Shown: one piece after another, positions 29,292-37,450 of the stretch
Numbering within the stretch: position 1 is the first letter of the stretch
Layout: every line of letters starts with the position of its first letter
DNA from: Rubripirellula lacrimiformis
GTDB taxonomy: Bacteria > Planctomycetota > Planctomycetia > Pirellulales > Pirellulaceae
Assembly (NCBI RefSeq): GCF_007741535.1
Contig: NZ_CP036525.1
Span: forward strand, 3,100,001 to 3,164,000
Length of the DNA: 64,000 nt
Direction of reading: 5' to 3'
Position numbers and translations under genes: made by a program
The notes under the pieces: generated by a model
Database searches by the model: none
What the model saw: only the letters and a program-made list of their open reading frames with translations
Told to the model about the DNA's origin: nothing

Positions 29292-29827
29292 TTTGGGAAT
29301 CCTGATCCGATGAATGGTGTCGCAGTCGGCTTAGTCGCAGACTGCGATGATGGAGGGCCATCGATCAATCTAGACGATGGCTTTCAGATCACAATGAGAG
29401 TCGCGTTCCGGTCTCTGAGATAGCTTGTCGTCTAGGCCGGAAAACCGGGTGGCTCGGCGGGGGCAAAGTGTGACGGCGGCTGAAGCAGCCAATGGCCCTG
29501 CGGTCGTGCCCGCAGTCCCCATGCCATCGGTTCGGGATTGCAGGCGCTGCGAGTCGTCCGATCCCATCGTGGACGCCAGCGACCATTGACGCCAGTTCAG
29601 GCCGCGAGGGGTTCCTTCACACGAAATTCATGTTCGGTGTCGGCCGTCGCCAGGCTCGCATTTTTCGGCTGCCGAGGTTGGGCGCCGTGACGTCGACCTG
29701 TTGCACCCGATGTGGATCAAGGGGATGATGTTTCGCTAGACTGGAATCATCGCAAAACCTTTTCGTGATCCGATGGAACCTGCGACGCATTGCCAAGGTG
29801 CGACGAGAGGTTGAGTTCGGCCAAACT
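29292..29827. other. Divergent promoter region before the GAK-type operon
   Basis: 536 bp between the sulfatase start (-) and the first Nudix start (+). It should carry promoters for both. Short frames here are incompatible with one another and lack coding features. I could not assign a -10/-35 pair or an operator. Confidence 0.4.
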
Positions 29828-30313
29828 ATGAATGATCAGATCGCGGATTTTTGTCCGCAGAAACGCAACGCTGTTCGGGCCGTGATCCTGCGAGACAACA
29901 TGTTGCTGGTGCAACGAAAGGTCAACCGCGGCGGCAATGTTCGCCTCACCTTGCCCGGTGGTGGTTCGAAAACTGGCGAAACGTTGCAGCAAAGTTTGCA
30001 TCGAGAATGCAAAGAAGAAATCGGCGCTGATATCGAAGTGCATCGTCTGATGCATGTGGCCGACTATTTTAAGAAACGCCGCACGAATCCGCCCACGGTG
30101 CGGCACCAAATTGAATTTGTGTTTCGTTGTTCGGTCTCCGATACGTACATCGCATCCAATGGGATTCGGCCTGACAAGAATCAGCAAGATGTTCTGTGGT
30201 TGGACCTCGATAGCCAAATGGTGGATCTGCTGTGGCCCGATTCTTGGCAACGGATTTTGCAGGACGATTTTGCCAAGGCTCCCGTTTACCTTGGTTTGAT
30301 TGATTCACGCTGA
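29828..30313 (+). CDS. Nudix hydrolase (first gene of GAK-type operon)
   Basis: 161 residues from the ATG at 29828; a GTG at 29765 would add 21 residues without domain support. The complete Nudix box GGSKTGETLQQSLHRECKEE-IG fits Gx5Ex7REUxEExGU, preceded by VRAVILRDNMLLVQRK and LTLPGG. Nudix enzymes split nucleoside-diphosphate-linked compounds, with Mg2+ bound by the Glu residues. No specificity motif tells the substrate. Its TGA shares one base with the ATG of the next gene (TGATG), so the two are probably translationally coupled. Confidence 0.88.
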   Translation: MNDQIADFCPQKRNAVRAVILRDNMLLVQRKVNRGGNVRLTLPGGGSKTGETLQQSLHRECKEEIGADIEVHRLMHVADYFKKRRTNPPTVRHQIEFVFRCSVSDTYIASNGIRPDKNQQDVLWLDLDSQMVDLLWPDSWQRILQDDFAKAPVYLGLIDSR

Positions 30314-31935
30314 TGCGTCTTTCCCAACCTATCCGCGACAACTTGCAATTCCTGCTGGCAGAGACCAGCACGCAATTGAATAGCCTTGTCGACTTGCTGG
30401 CCAATCCATCGGCCGATCTGACTCAGCGTATGCTCGATCGCCGCGGCTACTCGTACAATCTGAAGATGCGCATTCATGATGCTTGTGCCAATGAACTTCG
30501 CATGACGGATTCGGCAGCGGATCTGGAAACCTATTCCCTACGCGCCGCCGAATCGATCGCAACACAGCTTGATCGTCTAACCGCACTGATCAACGACTGC
30601 GCACGGCAATTGAGCGGTCGGAAACGACGGGGGATTCTAAGGACGCTTTCATCGACCGGATTGTTGGAAGATGTCCAGAAAGGAATCGAATTGATCCGGT
30701 TTGGGATCGAAGAGGATGGTACCAAGACGGCGCTAAAGGTCAGTGATCTGGCGAATTTAATGTCGACCAAGCATTCGTCTTTCTTCGAAGGCCAGTCACG
30801 CGAACTGGAAAGCATCGAACATCCGGATCGTGTTCTGTGCGCTTTCTTCATTGCGACGCAGTTGAACGAGATGAGTGCGGTGTTGCGGGAAGTGAGCGAG
30901 TCGTTGGTGGGAGCCCGGTTGGGGCGTCCGTTGCAGATGGATCGATATCGATTGCTGCAGACGGCGTGTGATGACCTGGGCATCGACGAAGCCACCGTCG
31001 CCAAGGCTGCTGAAACCAATTCCGGTACGAACATTTCGCGGATCGGTTGCGGAACTGGCGAAGGCTTTGACGCCATCATCAAGGATGGAGCCAAGGGGAA
31101 GTTGAAAGAGGAACAGCGGAGTGTCAAAAACTGGCACGAGATCTACCCGGGCTTGGCTCCGCAGATATTGTCGTTCCGAAAGCGCGGCCAGAACGCGTCG
31201 TTGGCGATCGAACACCTACCGGGTGTGACTTTCGATCAGATGCTGATCTCTGGCACTAGCGAACAATTGCGGTCGAACCTGCAACACCTTGCCAAGACCC
31301 TGAGATCGGTTTGGCGAGAAACAAAGTCGGACGAACAGGTGCCGTCGTTCCACATGGCACAACTGCGAAAGCGATTGGATAGCGTCCTGGAAATTCACCC
31401 CGAATTCGGGCGTGGCGGAGGGCGCATCGGACGGACAAAGATTCACTCGCTGTTGGATTTGATCGAAATGGCAGAAGAAAAAGAGGTTTCGATCACTCCA
31501 CCGTTTTCGGTCTACATCCACGGCGATTTCAATCTGGACAACATCATTTTTGATCCTGCCACCGAGCGGATCAATTTTATCGATCTGCATCGATCGCGAT
31601 ATTCCGATTACACACAGGACGTATCCGTGTTCATGGTGTCGGGGTACCGGTTGCAGGCGTTGGACAAACAAACGCGTCGCCGAGTCGCGGACGTGGCAGA
31701 GTACGTCCATGCCAAGGCACAGAAGTTCGCACGCCAGCAAGGAGATCGAACCTTTGAAATGCGACTGGCCTATGGGTTGGCCAGATCGTTCATCACGTCG
31801 ACGCGGTTCATCTTGGACAAGTCACTGGCCAAGGCGATGTGTCAGCGCGGCTGCTATATCCTGCAGCGGACGATCGACCAACCAGTCGAATCCGCGGCCG
31901 ATTTTCGATTGCCGATACGTGAGCTTTTCTCGTGA
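30313..31935 (+). CDS. PhoU-like helical domain fused to APH-type kinase
   Basis: 540 residues. The first 230 are almost entirely helical with two PhoU-like repeats (ETYSLRAAESIATQLDRL; IATQLNEMSAVLREVSESL), a fold tied to phosphate signalling. From about 235 the chain changes to an aminoglycoside-phosphotransferase/choline-kinase-like fold: SRIGCGTGEGFDAIIKDG as N-lobe, SLAIEHLPGVTFDQML hinge, catalytic loop IHGDFNLDNIIFD (about 402-414) and metal-binding INFIDLHRSRYSDY. Asp and Asn of the catalytic loop are intact, so small-molecule kinase activity is expected. The combination is unusual. The gene overlaps its downstream neighbour by GTGA. Confidence 0.8.
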   Translation: MRLSQPIRDNLQFLLAETSTQLNSLVDLLANPSADLTQRMLDRRGYSYNLKMRIHDACANELRMTDSAADLETYSLRAAESIATQLDRLTALINDCARQLSGRKRRGILRTLSSTGLLEDVQKGIELIRFGIEEDGTKTALKVSDLANLMSTKHSSFFEGQSRELESIEHPDRVLCAFFIATQLNEMSAVLREVSESLVGARLGRPLQMDRYRLLQTACDDLGIDEATVAKAAETNSGTNISRIGCGTGEGFDAIIKDGAKGKLKEEQRSVKNWHEIYPGLAPQILSFRKRGQNASLAIEHLPGVTFDQMLISGTSEQLRSNLQHLAKTLRSVWRETKSDEQVPSFHMAQLRKRLDSVLEIHPEFGRGGGRIGRTKIHSLLDLIEMAEEKEVSITPPFSVYIHGDFNLDNIIFDPATERINFIDLHRSRYSDYTQDVSVFMVSGYRLQALDKQTRRRVADVAEYVHAKAQKFARQQGDRTFEMRLAYGLARSFITSTRFILDKSLAKAMCQRGCYILQRTIDQPVESAADFRLPIRELFS

Positions 31936-32834
31936 ATGAACTACGAATCGGCGTTGTCGGTATTCCGGGAAAATGGTCAACCGAGGTGTTGGCCGACGCA
32001 TTGCAGAAACGTACCGGATTCCGGCTAGTCGTCAGCATGGCGGATGTTTGCGCGGATCTGGCATCCGGTAAGTTGATGGCCGGCGGTGTCGATTTGTGTG
32101 GTTTGGATGGACTGATCGTGAAAAAGATCAGTCAGCAGTATTCGCCTGCGACTCTCGATCGGATCGAACTGTTGCGACTGGCCGAGTATGCCGGGGTTCG
32201 CGTTTTTTCGCGTACCGAGACCATCATCCGAATGATCGACCGACTCGGTTGCACCATGACCCTGCGCGGTGGCGGCATCCCTATGCCGGAAACCGTTGTG
32301 ACCGAAAGCCGAGTCGAGGCGATGCAGGCGATCCGCCGCTTCGGTACCGCCGTTCTGAAACCGCTGTATTCGACGAAAGCACGCGGGATGGAATTGATTG
32401 ATGGATCCTTGGCCGATTCGGATTTGTTGGATTCGATCGATCGTTTCCAAGCAACCAATCCGATGATGTATATCCAGCAGAAAGTGGACCTGCCTGGCCA
32501 AGATCTCGGGATGGTCTTTTTGGGCGGAAAGTATTTGGGTACCTACGCGCGTGTCAGCCAAGGTCAAGCTTGGAACACAACGATTCAAAGTGGTGGTCGA
32601 TACGCCGCCCACGATCCGCCCACCAGCACCATTGAATTGGCGACGAGAGCCCAAGCACTTTTTGGGATGGATTTTACAACGGTGGACGTGGCAGATACCA
32701 AGGATGGCCCGATCGTTTTTGAAGTGTCGGCTTTTGGAGGATTCCGCGGTGTTCACGAGGGGATGCAGATGGATGCATCGGGCCTGTACGCTGACTACGT
32801 GATCGGAGAGTTCAACGCATGCAAAGATTGCTAG
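31932..32834 (+). CDS. ATP-grasp enzyme, GAK-system type
   Basis: 300 residues from a GTG at 31932 that overlaps the previous stop by 4 bp. It shows a RimK-like ATP-grasp order: an N-terminal Rossmann part (IGVVGIPGKWSTEVLADAL), the central GIPMPETVVTES, the lysine/Gly loop AVLKPLYSTKARGMELI, MYIQQKVDLPGQDLGMVFLG, and the C-terminal metal site VFEVSAFGGFRGV. In RimK the last motif is usually ExN; here it reads ExS. Such enzymes join a carboxylate to an amine or thiol via an acyl phosphate. Followed by an HprK-related kinase and later an amphi-Trp protein, it fits the grasp enzyme of the GAK system (TIGR04356-like, from memory). Confidence 0.85.
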   Translation: MNELRIGVVGIPGKWSTEVLADALQKRTGFRLVVSMADVCADLASGKLMAGGVDLCGLDGLIVKKISQQYSPATLDRIELLRLAEYAGVRVFSRTETIIRMIDRLGCTMTLRGGGIPMPETVVTESRVEAMQAIRRFGTAVLKPLYSTKARGMELIDGSLADSDLLDSIDRFQATNPMMYIQQKVDLPGQDLGMVFLGGKYLGTYARVSQGQAWNTTIQSGGRYAAHDPPTSTIELATRAQALFGMDFTTVDVADTKDGPIVFEVSAFGGFRGVHEGMQMDASGLYADYVIGEFNACKDC

Positions 32835-33985
32835 AGATCGCGGACCGGATGATGGACGGTGCCGTCATGGACCAACCGTCCGTCGTCTTGGATCTAGATG
32901 GTTTTCGTTTAGAAGTCCGATCCAATTCGCGACAATTGCTTGATCGATTGCGTGATTACTTTGCCCACGCAGTGGTAGTCGGCGGAGGCGAAGTGGTGCT
33001 TTATGCTATCGAGGGTCCATCAACGGACTTGGGTTTTGCGTACCAGCATTGGCGCCGCGAACCCGGAAAGTCTGGGCGTAAAGATGCGTATCTGGACTTG
33101 GTTTCAGCGGATTCGGTCGGGCCAGAGACAACGGGAGATGGCAATTCGAATCGCAGACCTTCGATCGGCCGTTTGGTGTTGAAGGTGCGGACGGGAATGC
33201 TGTTTTTGCAGAGTGATTCCCACCGGATCGTCCGTGGCGGTTGTGTGCTGAACGACAATCAGGTCATCAATTTTGTCAATTGCCAATTGATGAATCGGCT
33301 ACAACTCCGCGGCGCGGTGATCTGCCACGCATCGGCGATTGTGCTTGGGCAGCGGGCTCTGGCGATCGCAGGCTTTTCGGGCGGTGGAAAATCGTCGTTG
33401 ATGCTTCGAATGTTGACGGAACCGGGAACGAAGTTTTTGACCAACGATCGGTTGTTCCTAGAGCCGGATTCCAGCGGTGGTGTATGCGCCATCGGAGTGC
33501 CGAAATTGCCTCGCATCAATCCCGGCACGATCCTTAGTCTCCCCACGCTAAGCCCCATCCTGGATCAGGCCCAACGTGATCAGTTCGCAGCGCTGCCGGC
33601 GGATCAATTATGGGACCTGGAACAAAAGTACGACGTCGACATCACGGGGCTGTTCGGTGCGGACCGAATTGCGTCCCGATCGCCTATGACGGATCTGTTG
33701 GTACTCAATTGGCGTCGGGATTCGCAGTCCGATTGTCAGATCCAGCGGGTCGATCTGCATCAGCGTCCCGAATTGCTAGAGGCGATTATCAAGTCGCCGG
33801 GGCCGTTCTATTCGGATCGCGACGGTGTTTTCCAAACCGATGACAAAAGGATCGACTTGGATCCCTATATCGATCTGCTCGATCGCGTCAACGTTTGGGA
33901 AGCGAGCGGCAGAGTTGATTTTGCATTGGCAGCTGACAAATTTCGATCGATTCTGGAAGCAGATCTGTGCACAAAGACCTCCTGA
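32819..33985 (+). CDS. HprK-related kinase B, GAK-system type
   Basis: 388 residues, starting 16 bp inside the ATP-grasp gene. The N-terminal 180 residues are mixed alpha/beta with no clear motif (LDGFRLEVRSNSRQLLDRL). The C-terminal part is HprK-like: a P-loop AGFSGGGKSSLMLRML (about 187-202) followed by KFLTNDRLFLE, where HPr kinases place a catalytic Asp, then GVPKLPRINPGTIL. HPr kinase phosphorylates a serine on a carrier protein; this relative probably phosphorylates a different, unknown acceptor. Known family name HprK-related kinase B (TIGR04355) is from memory. It overlaps the next gene by 19 bp, so tight co-expression is expected. Confidence 0.85.
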   Translation: MQRLLEIADRMMDGAVMDQPSVVLDLDGFRLEVRSNSRQLLDRLRDYFAHAVVVGGGEVVLYAIEGPSTDLGFAYQHWRREPGKSGRKDAYLDLVSADSVGPETTGDGNSNRRPSIGRLVLKVRTGMLFLQSDSHRIVRGGCVLNDNQVINFVNCQLMNRLQLRGAVICHASAIVLGQRALAIAGFSGGGKSSLMLRMLTEPGTKFLTNDRLFLEPDSSGGVCAIGVPKLPRINPGTILSLPTLSPILDQAQRDQFAALPADQLWDLEQKYDVDITGLFGADRIASRSPMTDLLVLNWRRDSQSDCQIQRVDLHQRPELLEAIIKSPGPFYSDRDGVFQTDDKRIDLDPYIDLLDRVNVWEASGRVDFALAADKFRSILEADLCTKTS

Positions 33986-34959
33986 TCCTATTCCATCCGG
34001 ATCCGCCGGACCAGGATTCAGTGGAACCGTCATCGGTAGATCCCGCTGATTCGAGTAAACGCAACGCGCAGCGGTTCGGTGTCTGGATGGCTCGTCAGGA
34101 ACTGGTGCCGCAACAGGTGATTTGCGATGCTCGTTTGTCGTCGCGAACGATTGCCGAAAAGTCTAGCAAGTCCGTCGGTTTGGACGCGCAGATTGTTCGC
34201 GAAGAAGCAATGTTCGCACAGGGTGACGAAGGGGCACCACGCGGCGTTCTGTCAAAATTAGATTCCGACACTCAGTGCGCTCTGCTGGTGATGCCAAGGG
34301 CTACCGCGATCGATTTGGCTGGCTACGTGTGCGGGAGCGATGCTGGTTCGATACAAGAATCGATCGGGTCAGGCACGGATGTTTTGCTGCACCTGATGTT
34401 GGGCAATGGTTGGGGCGAAGCGGTGGCAGGTGGTGGTGATTGGGTACAAGCCGTCGATGCGGTGACGCTTCCGAAAAAATTTCCCTTTCCTGGGGTGGAT
34501 GGTCCGCAGCGGCGGGCGCGGCCCGCGTACTACTATCGTCAATCGGCCGTGATCCCGTTTCGCGTTCGTGATGGGAAACCCGAGGTGCTGGTTGTTTCGA
34601 CTAGCAAACGAAAGCGATGGGGGGTTCCGAAAGGTATCCATGAGCCTGGCAGAACGGCGCAGGAATCCGCAGCGAACGAAGCCTTCGAAGAAGCCGGTGT
34701 GCGAGGAAACGTGCTTGATTTCGAAATGGGGCACTACGTTTACGCCAAGTGGGGTGCCACCTGCGAAGTACATGTGTTTCCGATGCAGGTGACCGAAGTG
34801 CTGGATCCGAGCGAATGGGCGGAAAGCCATCGAGGCCGAGAATGGTTGTCCCCAGCTGCGGCGGCCGACCGAGTCCACCAAGACGAATTGAAGGCGATGA
34901 TCCGGCGCCTGCCTGAACGGATCGCCCGATCGATGGACGATGGGGACAACGATGGTTGA
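33967..34959 (+). CDS. Degenerate SixA-like domain fused to DIPP-type Nudix hydrolase
   Basis: 330 residues from a GTG at 33967. Residues 1-150 follow the layout of SixA phosphohistidine phosphatase: LLILFHPDPP where RHG is expected, RFGVWMARQELVPQQVICDARLSS, LVMPRATAIDLAGYVCG where a second His is usual. Both catalytic histidine positions appear replaced, so this half is probably a binding or structural domain. Residues about 190-325 are a Nudix domain (VIPFRVRDGKPEVLVVS, WGVPKGIHEPGRTAQESAA, NEAFEEAGVRG) closest in look to diphosphoinositol-polyphosphate phosphohydrolases. It overlaps the HprK-related gene by 19 bp and the next gene by 8 bp. Confidence 0.8.
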   Translation: MHKDLLILFHPDPPDQDSVEPSSVDPADSSKRNAQRFGVWMARQELVPQQVICDARLSSRTIAEKSSKSVGLDAQIVREEAMFAQGDEGAPRGVLSKLDSDTQCALLVMPRATAIDLAGYVCGSDAGSIQESIGSGTDVLLHLMLGNGWGEAVAGGGDWVQAVDAVTLPKKFPFPGVDGPQRRARPAYYYRQSAVIPFRVRDGKPEVLVVSTSKRKRWGVPKGIHEPGRTAQESAANEAFEEAGVRGNVLDFEMGHYVYAKWGATCEVHVFPMQVTEVLDPSEWAESHRGREWLSPAAAADRVHQDELKAMIRRLPERIARSMDDGDNDG

Positions 34960-35635
34960 TCGCATTTGCATCCTGATTCGGCATGGTGACTATCACCAGT
35001 TGGCGGACGCGCCGAGCGCGCACCAACCCTTTCGGTTGACCGATCTTGGGCGCCGGCAAGCGATGGACGCAGCGGAGCGAGTGCGCCAGATGGCTGATCA
35101 ACATGGTTGGTCGCTTGCCGCCGAAATCCATAGCTCGTCGCTGCTTCGTGCTTGGGAAACCGCTCAGATCGCAATGCAGGGATTGCCGGATTGTCAGCGA
35201 ATCGTCGAAACCGACCGCCTGGCAGAACGTTGCGTTGGAAACGTTGCCAACTTGAATAAATCAGAGATCGCGATCGCGGTGGATCAGGACCCGCGTCTTG
35301 ACCCGCTGCCGCCGAACTGGAAATCCGATAGTCACTTTCGCCTTCCGTTCCTGGGCGCTGAATCGCTGATGGAATCGGGCCGCCGAGTGGCGGATTACCT
35401 GAGCGAAACGATGGCCAGGGTGGTGACGCCTGGTGAGGCTATTCTGTTTTTTGGTCACGGTGCATCGCTGCGTCATGCGGCGCACCTGCTTGGCGTGCTT
35501 TCCTTCGAACGCATTTCCAAACTCAGCATGCACCACGCAGTGCCGATCGCATTTTCGGTTTCCAGCGACGGCCTATGGCAACAGGTTGCTGGGGATTGGA
35601 AACATCGTTCGACACAATCCCAGCGGATGGATTGA
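34952..35635 (+). CDS. Histidine phosphatase superfamily protein
   Basis: 227 residues from the ATG at 34952; another ATG at 34940 would add four residues. Catalytic RHG box ILIRHGDYHQ at the N-terminus, LTDLGRRQA, the arginine-bearing SSLLRAWETAQI, and the second catalytic histidine in LFFGHGASLRHAAHLLGV. All four catalytic pocket elements are present, so unlike the SixA-like half of its upstream neighbour this copy should be active. Substrates of the family range from phosphohistidine proteins to small phosphates. It lies 10 bp before the metallophosphoesterase gene. Confidence 0.88.
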   Translation: MVDRICILIRHGDYHQLADAPSAHQPFRLTDLGRRQAMDAAERVRQMADQHGWSLAAEIHSSSLLRAWETAQIAMQGLPDCQRIVETDRLAERCVGNVANLNKSEIAIAVDQDPRLDPLPPNWKSDSHFRLPFLGAESLMESGRRVADYLSETMARVVTPGEAILFFGHGASLRHAAHLLGVLSFERISKLSMHHAVPIAFSVSSDGLWQQVAGDWKHRSTQSQRMD

Positions 35636-35645
35636 GACTCGCAAT

Positions 35646-37016
35646 ATGTCAAGCAATTCCAAACACATCGACGCTGGTCCCCGCTATCAGGGGCAGAAAT
35701 GGATCGGGGTGGATCTGCCGAAAACCGTCTGTGACTGGTCCGTTGGTGGTGAACAATCCATCGTGACCGACGGAGACGATCACGGTGAATTCATCCGATT
35801 GCTGAGCAAGCTGAACAAACAGAATCGGTGGCGTTGGCCTAAACGCGAGCATCATTTCATTTCGGACTTGCACGCAGACCCCGACGCGTTTGCGGCATCG
35901 TTGGTCGCGTCGGGAAGCGTCAAGCAAACCGGACCCTGCTGTCGCGATTTCCGGTTGACCAAGGCGGGTGGCAACGCCACGTTTGTGATCGGAGGCGACT
36001 GTTTCGACAAAGGACCAAGCAATCTTGAACTGCTGCGTTGCGTACGTCAGATCAAAGACCAGGGTGCGCGAATGCGGATCCTTGCTGGAAATCATGACAT
36101 CCGATTGCTGTTCGGGATGCGAGTGGTCGGGGAACGGAAAGATGTGCGGAACGAGCATTTCTTCATTCGTTCGGGCCAGAAGATTATTCCGTTGATTCAA
36201 GAGGTTTGGGCGACCTACCTTTCCGATCGAAAGCTGAAATCCCTTCCCAATCTTTCGACCTGCCGATCACGGTTGTTTCCTCGGCAATCTTGGTTCGACG
36301 ATTTTCCGAAGATTTGTGAAGACGCCGTTGTTCCATCCCAAGTGGATCGCGAAATAAGCCGGATCGCAAAGAAGGCTGATCGTTTTGAAGCACTTTGCGG
36401 CCAACAAGGACTCGATCTTCGGCAGGTTTACGCGGCGACCCGGCAATGGAAGAAGTTGTTTCTGAAAAAGTCAGGAGAGTTCTACTGGTTCTATCGCAAT
36501 CTGCGTCTGTGTTACCAAAGTGGATCGTTGCTGTTTGTTCATGCCGGCGTCGACGATACCGTGGCAGAGATGCTGTGGAAGCACGGTGCTGGGCGGCTGA
36601 ACGATGATTTCCGTCTAGCGATGGCCGGGGATCCGTTTGATTCGTACTATGGTCCGCTTTGCAATTCAATTCGCACAAAGTATCGCGATGTGGATCGCCC
36701 CTTTACCGCCAAGGGGGCGAAGCACATGCATCGCGCCGGGATCACTGCAATCCTGCACGGGCATCGCAATCTGCATCATGGTCAACGACTATCGCTGCGT
36801 GAATCACAGATCAACTTCGAATGCGATACGAGCTTGGATAGCCATACACGGCGCGTGGAGAATGTGGGTGGGCGCGGTGCTTCGGTCACGATTGTTCAAC
36901 CGCGCGGCCGCATACTAGGGGTCAGTTCGGACTTTCCTCAGATCAAAGTCTTCGAGCCTGTTCGAACGCTCGCCACGCTGCGGGCCAACATCAAACACGA
37001 AGGAAGTAAACGATGA
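35646..37016 (+). CDS. PPP-like metallophosphoesterase
   Basis: 456 residues from the ATG at 35646; the longer open frame overlaps the phosphatase gene in another frame. Calcineurin-type motifs are complete: FISDLHADPDAF, VIGGDCFDKGPSN, ILAGNHDIRLLF, FVHAGVDD and ILHGHRNLHHG. The GDxxDKG plus GNHD pattern is typical of the PPP protein-phosphatase branch, but the chain is longer than bacterial PrpA/PrpB and has a helical insertion of about 150 residues (about 190-300). It may reverse a phosphorylation made by one of the operon kinases; this is inference. Its stop overlaps the start of the amphi-Trp gene by ATGA. Confidence 0.85.
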   Translation: MSSNSKHIDAGPRYQGQKWIGVDLPKTVCDWSVGGEQSIVTDGDDHGEFIRLLSKLNKQNRWRWPKREHHFISDLHADPDAFAASLVASGSVKQTGPCCRDFRLTKAGGNATFVIGGDCFDKGPSNLELLRCVRQIKDQGARMRILAGNHDIRLLFGMRVVGERKDVRNEHFFIRSGQKIIPLIQEVWATYLSDRKLKSLPNLSTCRSRLFPRQSWFDDFPKICEDAVVPSQVDREISRIAKKADRFEALCGQQGLDLRQVYAATRQWKKLFLKKSGEFYWFYRNLRLCYQSGSLLFVHAGVDDTVAEMLWKHGAGRLNDDFRLAMAGDPFDSYYGPLCNSIRTKYRDVDRPFTAKGAKHMHRAGITAILHGHRNLHHGQRLSLRESQINFECDTSLDSHTRRVENVGGRGASVTIVQPRGRILGVSSDFPQIKVFEPVRTLATLRANIKHEGSKR

Positions 37017-37282
37017 AACAGAGCACTCGATTTCGGCATGAATCGTTGCAAGATTCAGAGTCCGTGCAAACGTTGCTGGGCGCGTTGGTTGACGGAGTAT
37101 CCAAAGGCAAAATTGTCTTGGAAGACGAAGATGGCACGATGGTGATGAAACCCAAGGGGCTGGCGAACCTGAAGATTTCGGCATCTCAAGATGACAAGAA
37201 AAACCGACTGTACATACGGCTGACTTGGTACGAAGACACCGACCCGGTCCGCCAGAAAGACATCAAGATTTCAGCCAAGTGA
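37013..37282 (+). CDS. Amphi-Trp domain protein
   Basis: 89 residues, last gene of the operon, coupled to the phosphoesterase gene by an ATGA overlap. It has an N-terminal helix (TRFRHESLQDSESVQTLL), a short hairpin (KGKIVLEDEDG) and two amphipathic strands ending in LYIRLTWYE, the pattern named amphi-Trp. Known instances are small stand-alone proteins beside HprK-related kinases and ATP-grasp genes. It lacks enzymatic motifs and is a good candidate for the carrier or acceptor of modification, but no specific serine or lysine can be singled out. Confidence 0.85.
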   Translation: MKQSTRFRHESLQDSESVQTLLGALVDGVSKGKIVLEDEDGTMVMKPKGLANLKISASQDDKKNRLYIRLTWYEDTDPVRQKDIKISAK

Positions 37283-37365
37283 TCGCATCGGATCGGTCGT
37301 CGCTTGTTCGCCCGGCGAAGGTCAGCGATGGGGCTGAGAGGCGGTTTAGGCTTGCGCCCGAGCAC

Positions 37366-37413
37366 GAAAAAACGGCCTGCCACAGCACCTTTGTCGGGTG
37401 CTGCGACAGACCG
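37366..37413 (-). terminator. Rho-independent terminator after first DUF1559 gene
   Basis: On the minus strand a stem CAGCACC/GGTGCTG, extended by the outer GGTCTGTCG and TGGCAGGCC arms, is followed by a run of six T. It sits about 40 bp after the stop codon. The convergent GAK-type operon ends about 85 bp to its left, so it may also limit antisense reading into that operon. A nearly identical structure follows the second DUF1559 gene. Confidence 0.8.
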
Positions 37414-37450
37414 TATCGAAGTCCGGTTCGCCAAGTCGATCGAGTGAGAC

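Noticed and set aside
29292-29827. Mobile-element boundary before the GAK-type operon
   Set aside because: I looked for terminal repeats, integrase or tRNA near the operon and saw none; base composition looks like that of the neighbours.
35433-35645. Longer start for the metallophosphoesterase
   Set aside because: The extension overlaps the histidine phosphatase gene in another frame and is Cys/Phe-rich without family match; ATG 35646 is better.
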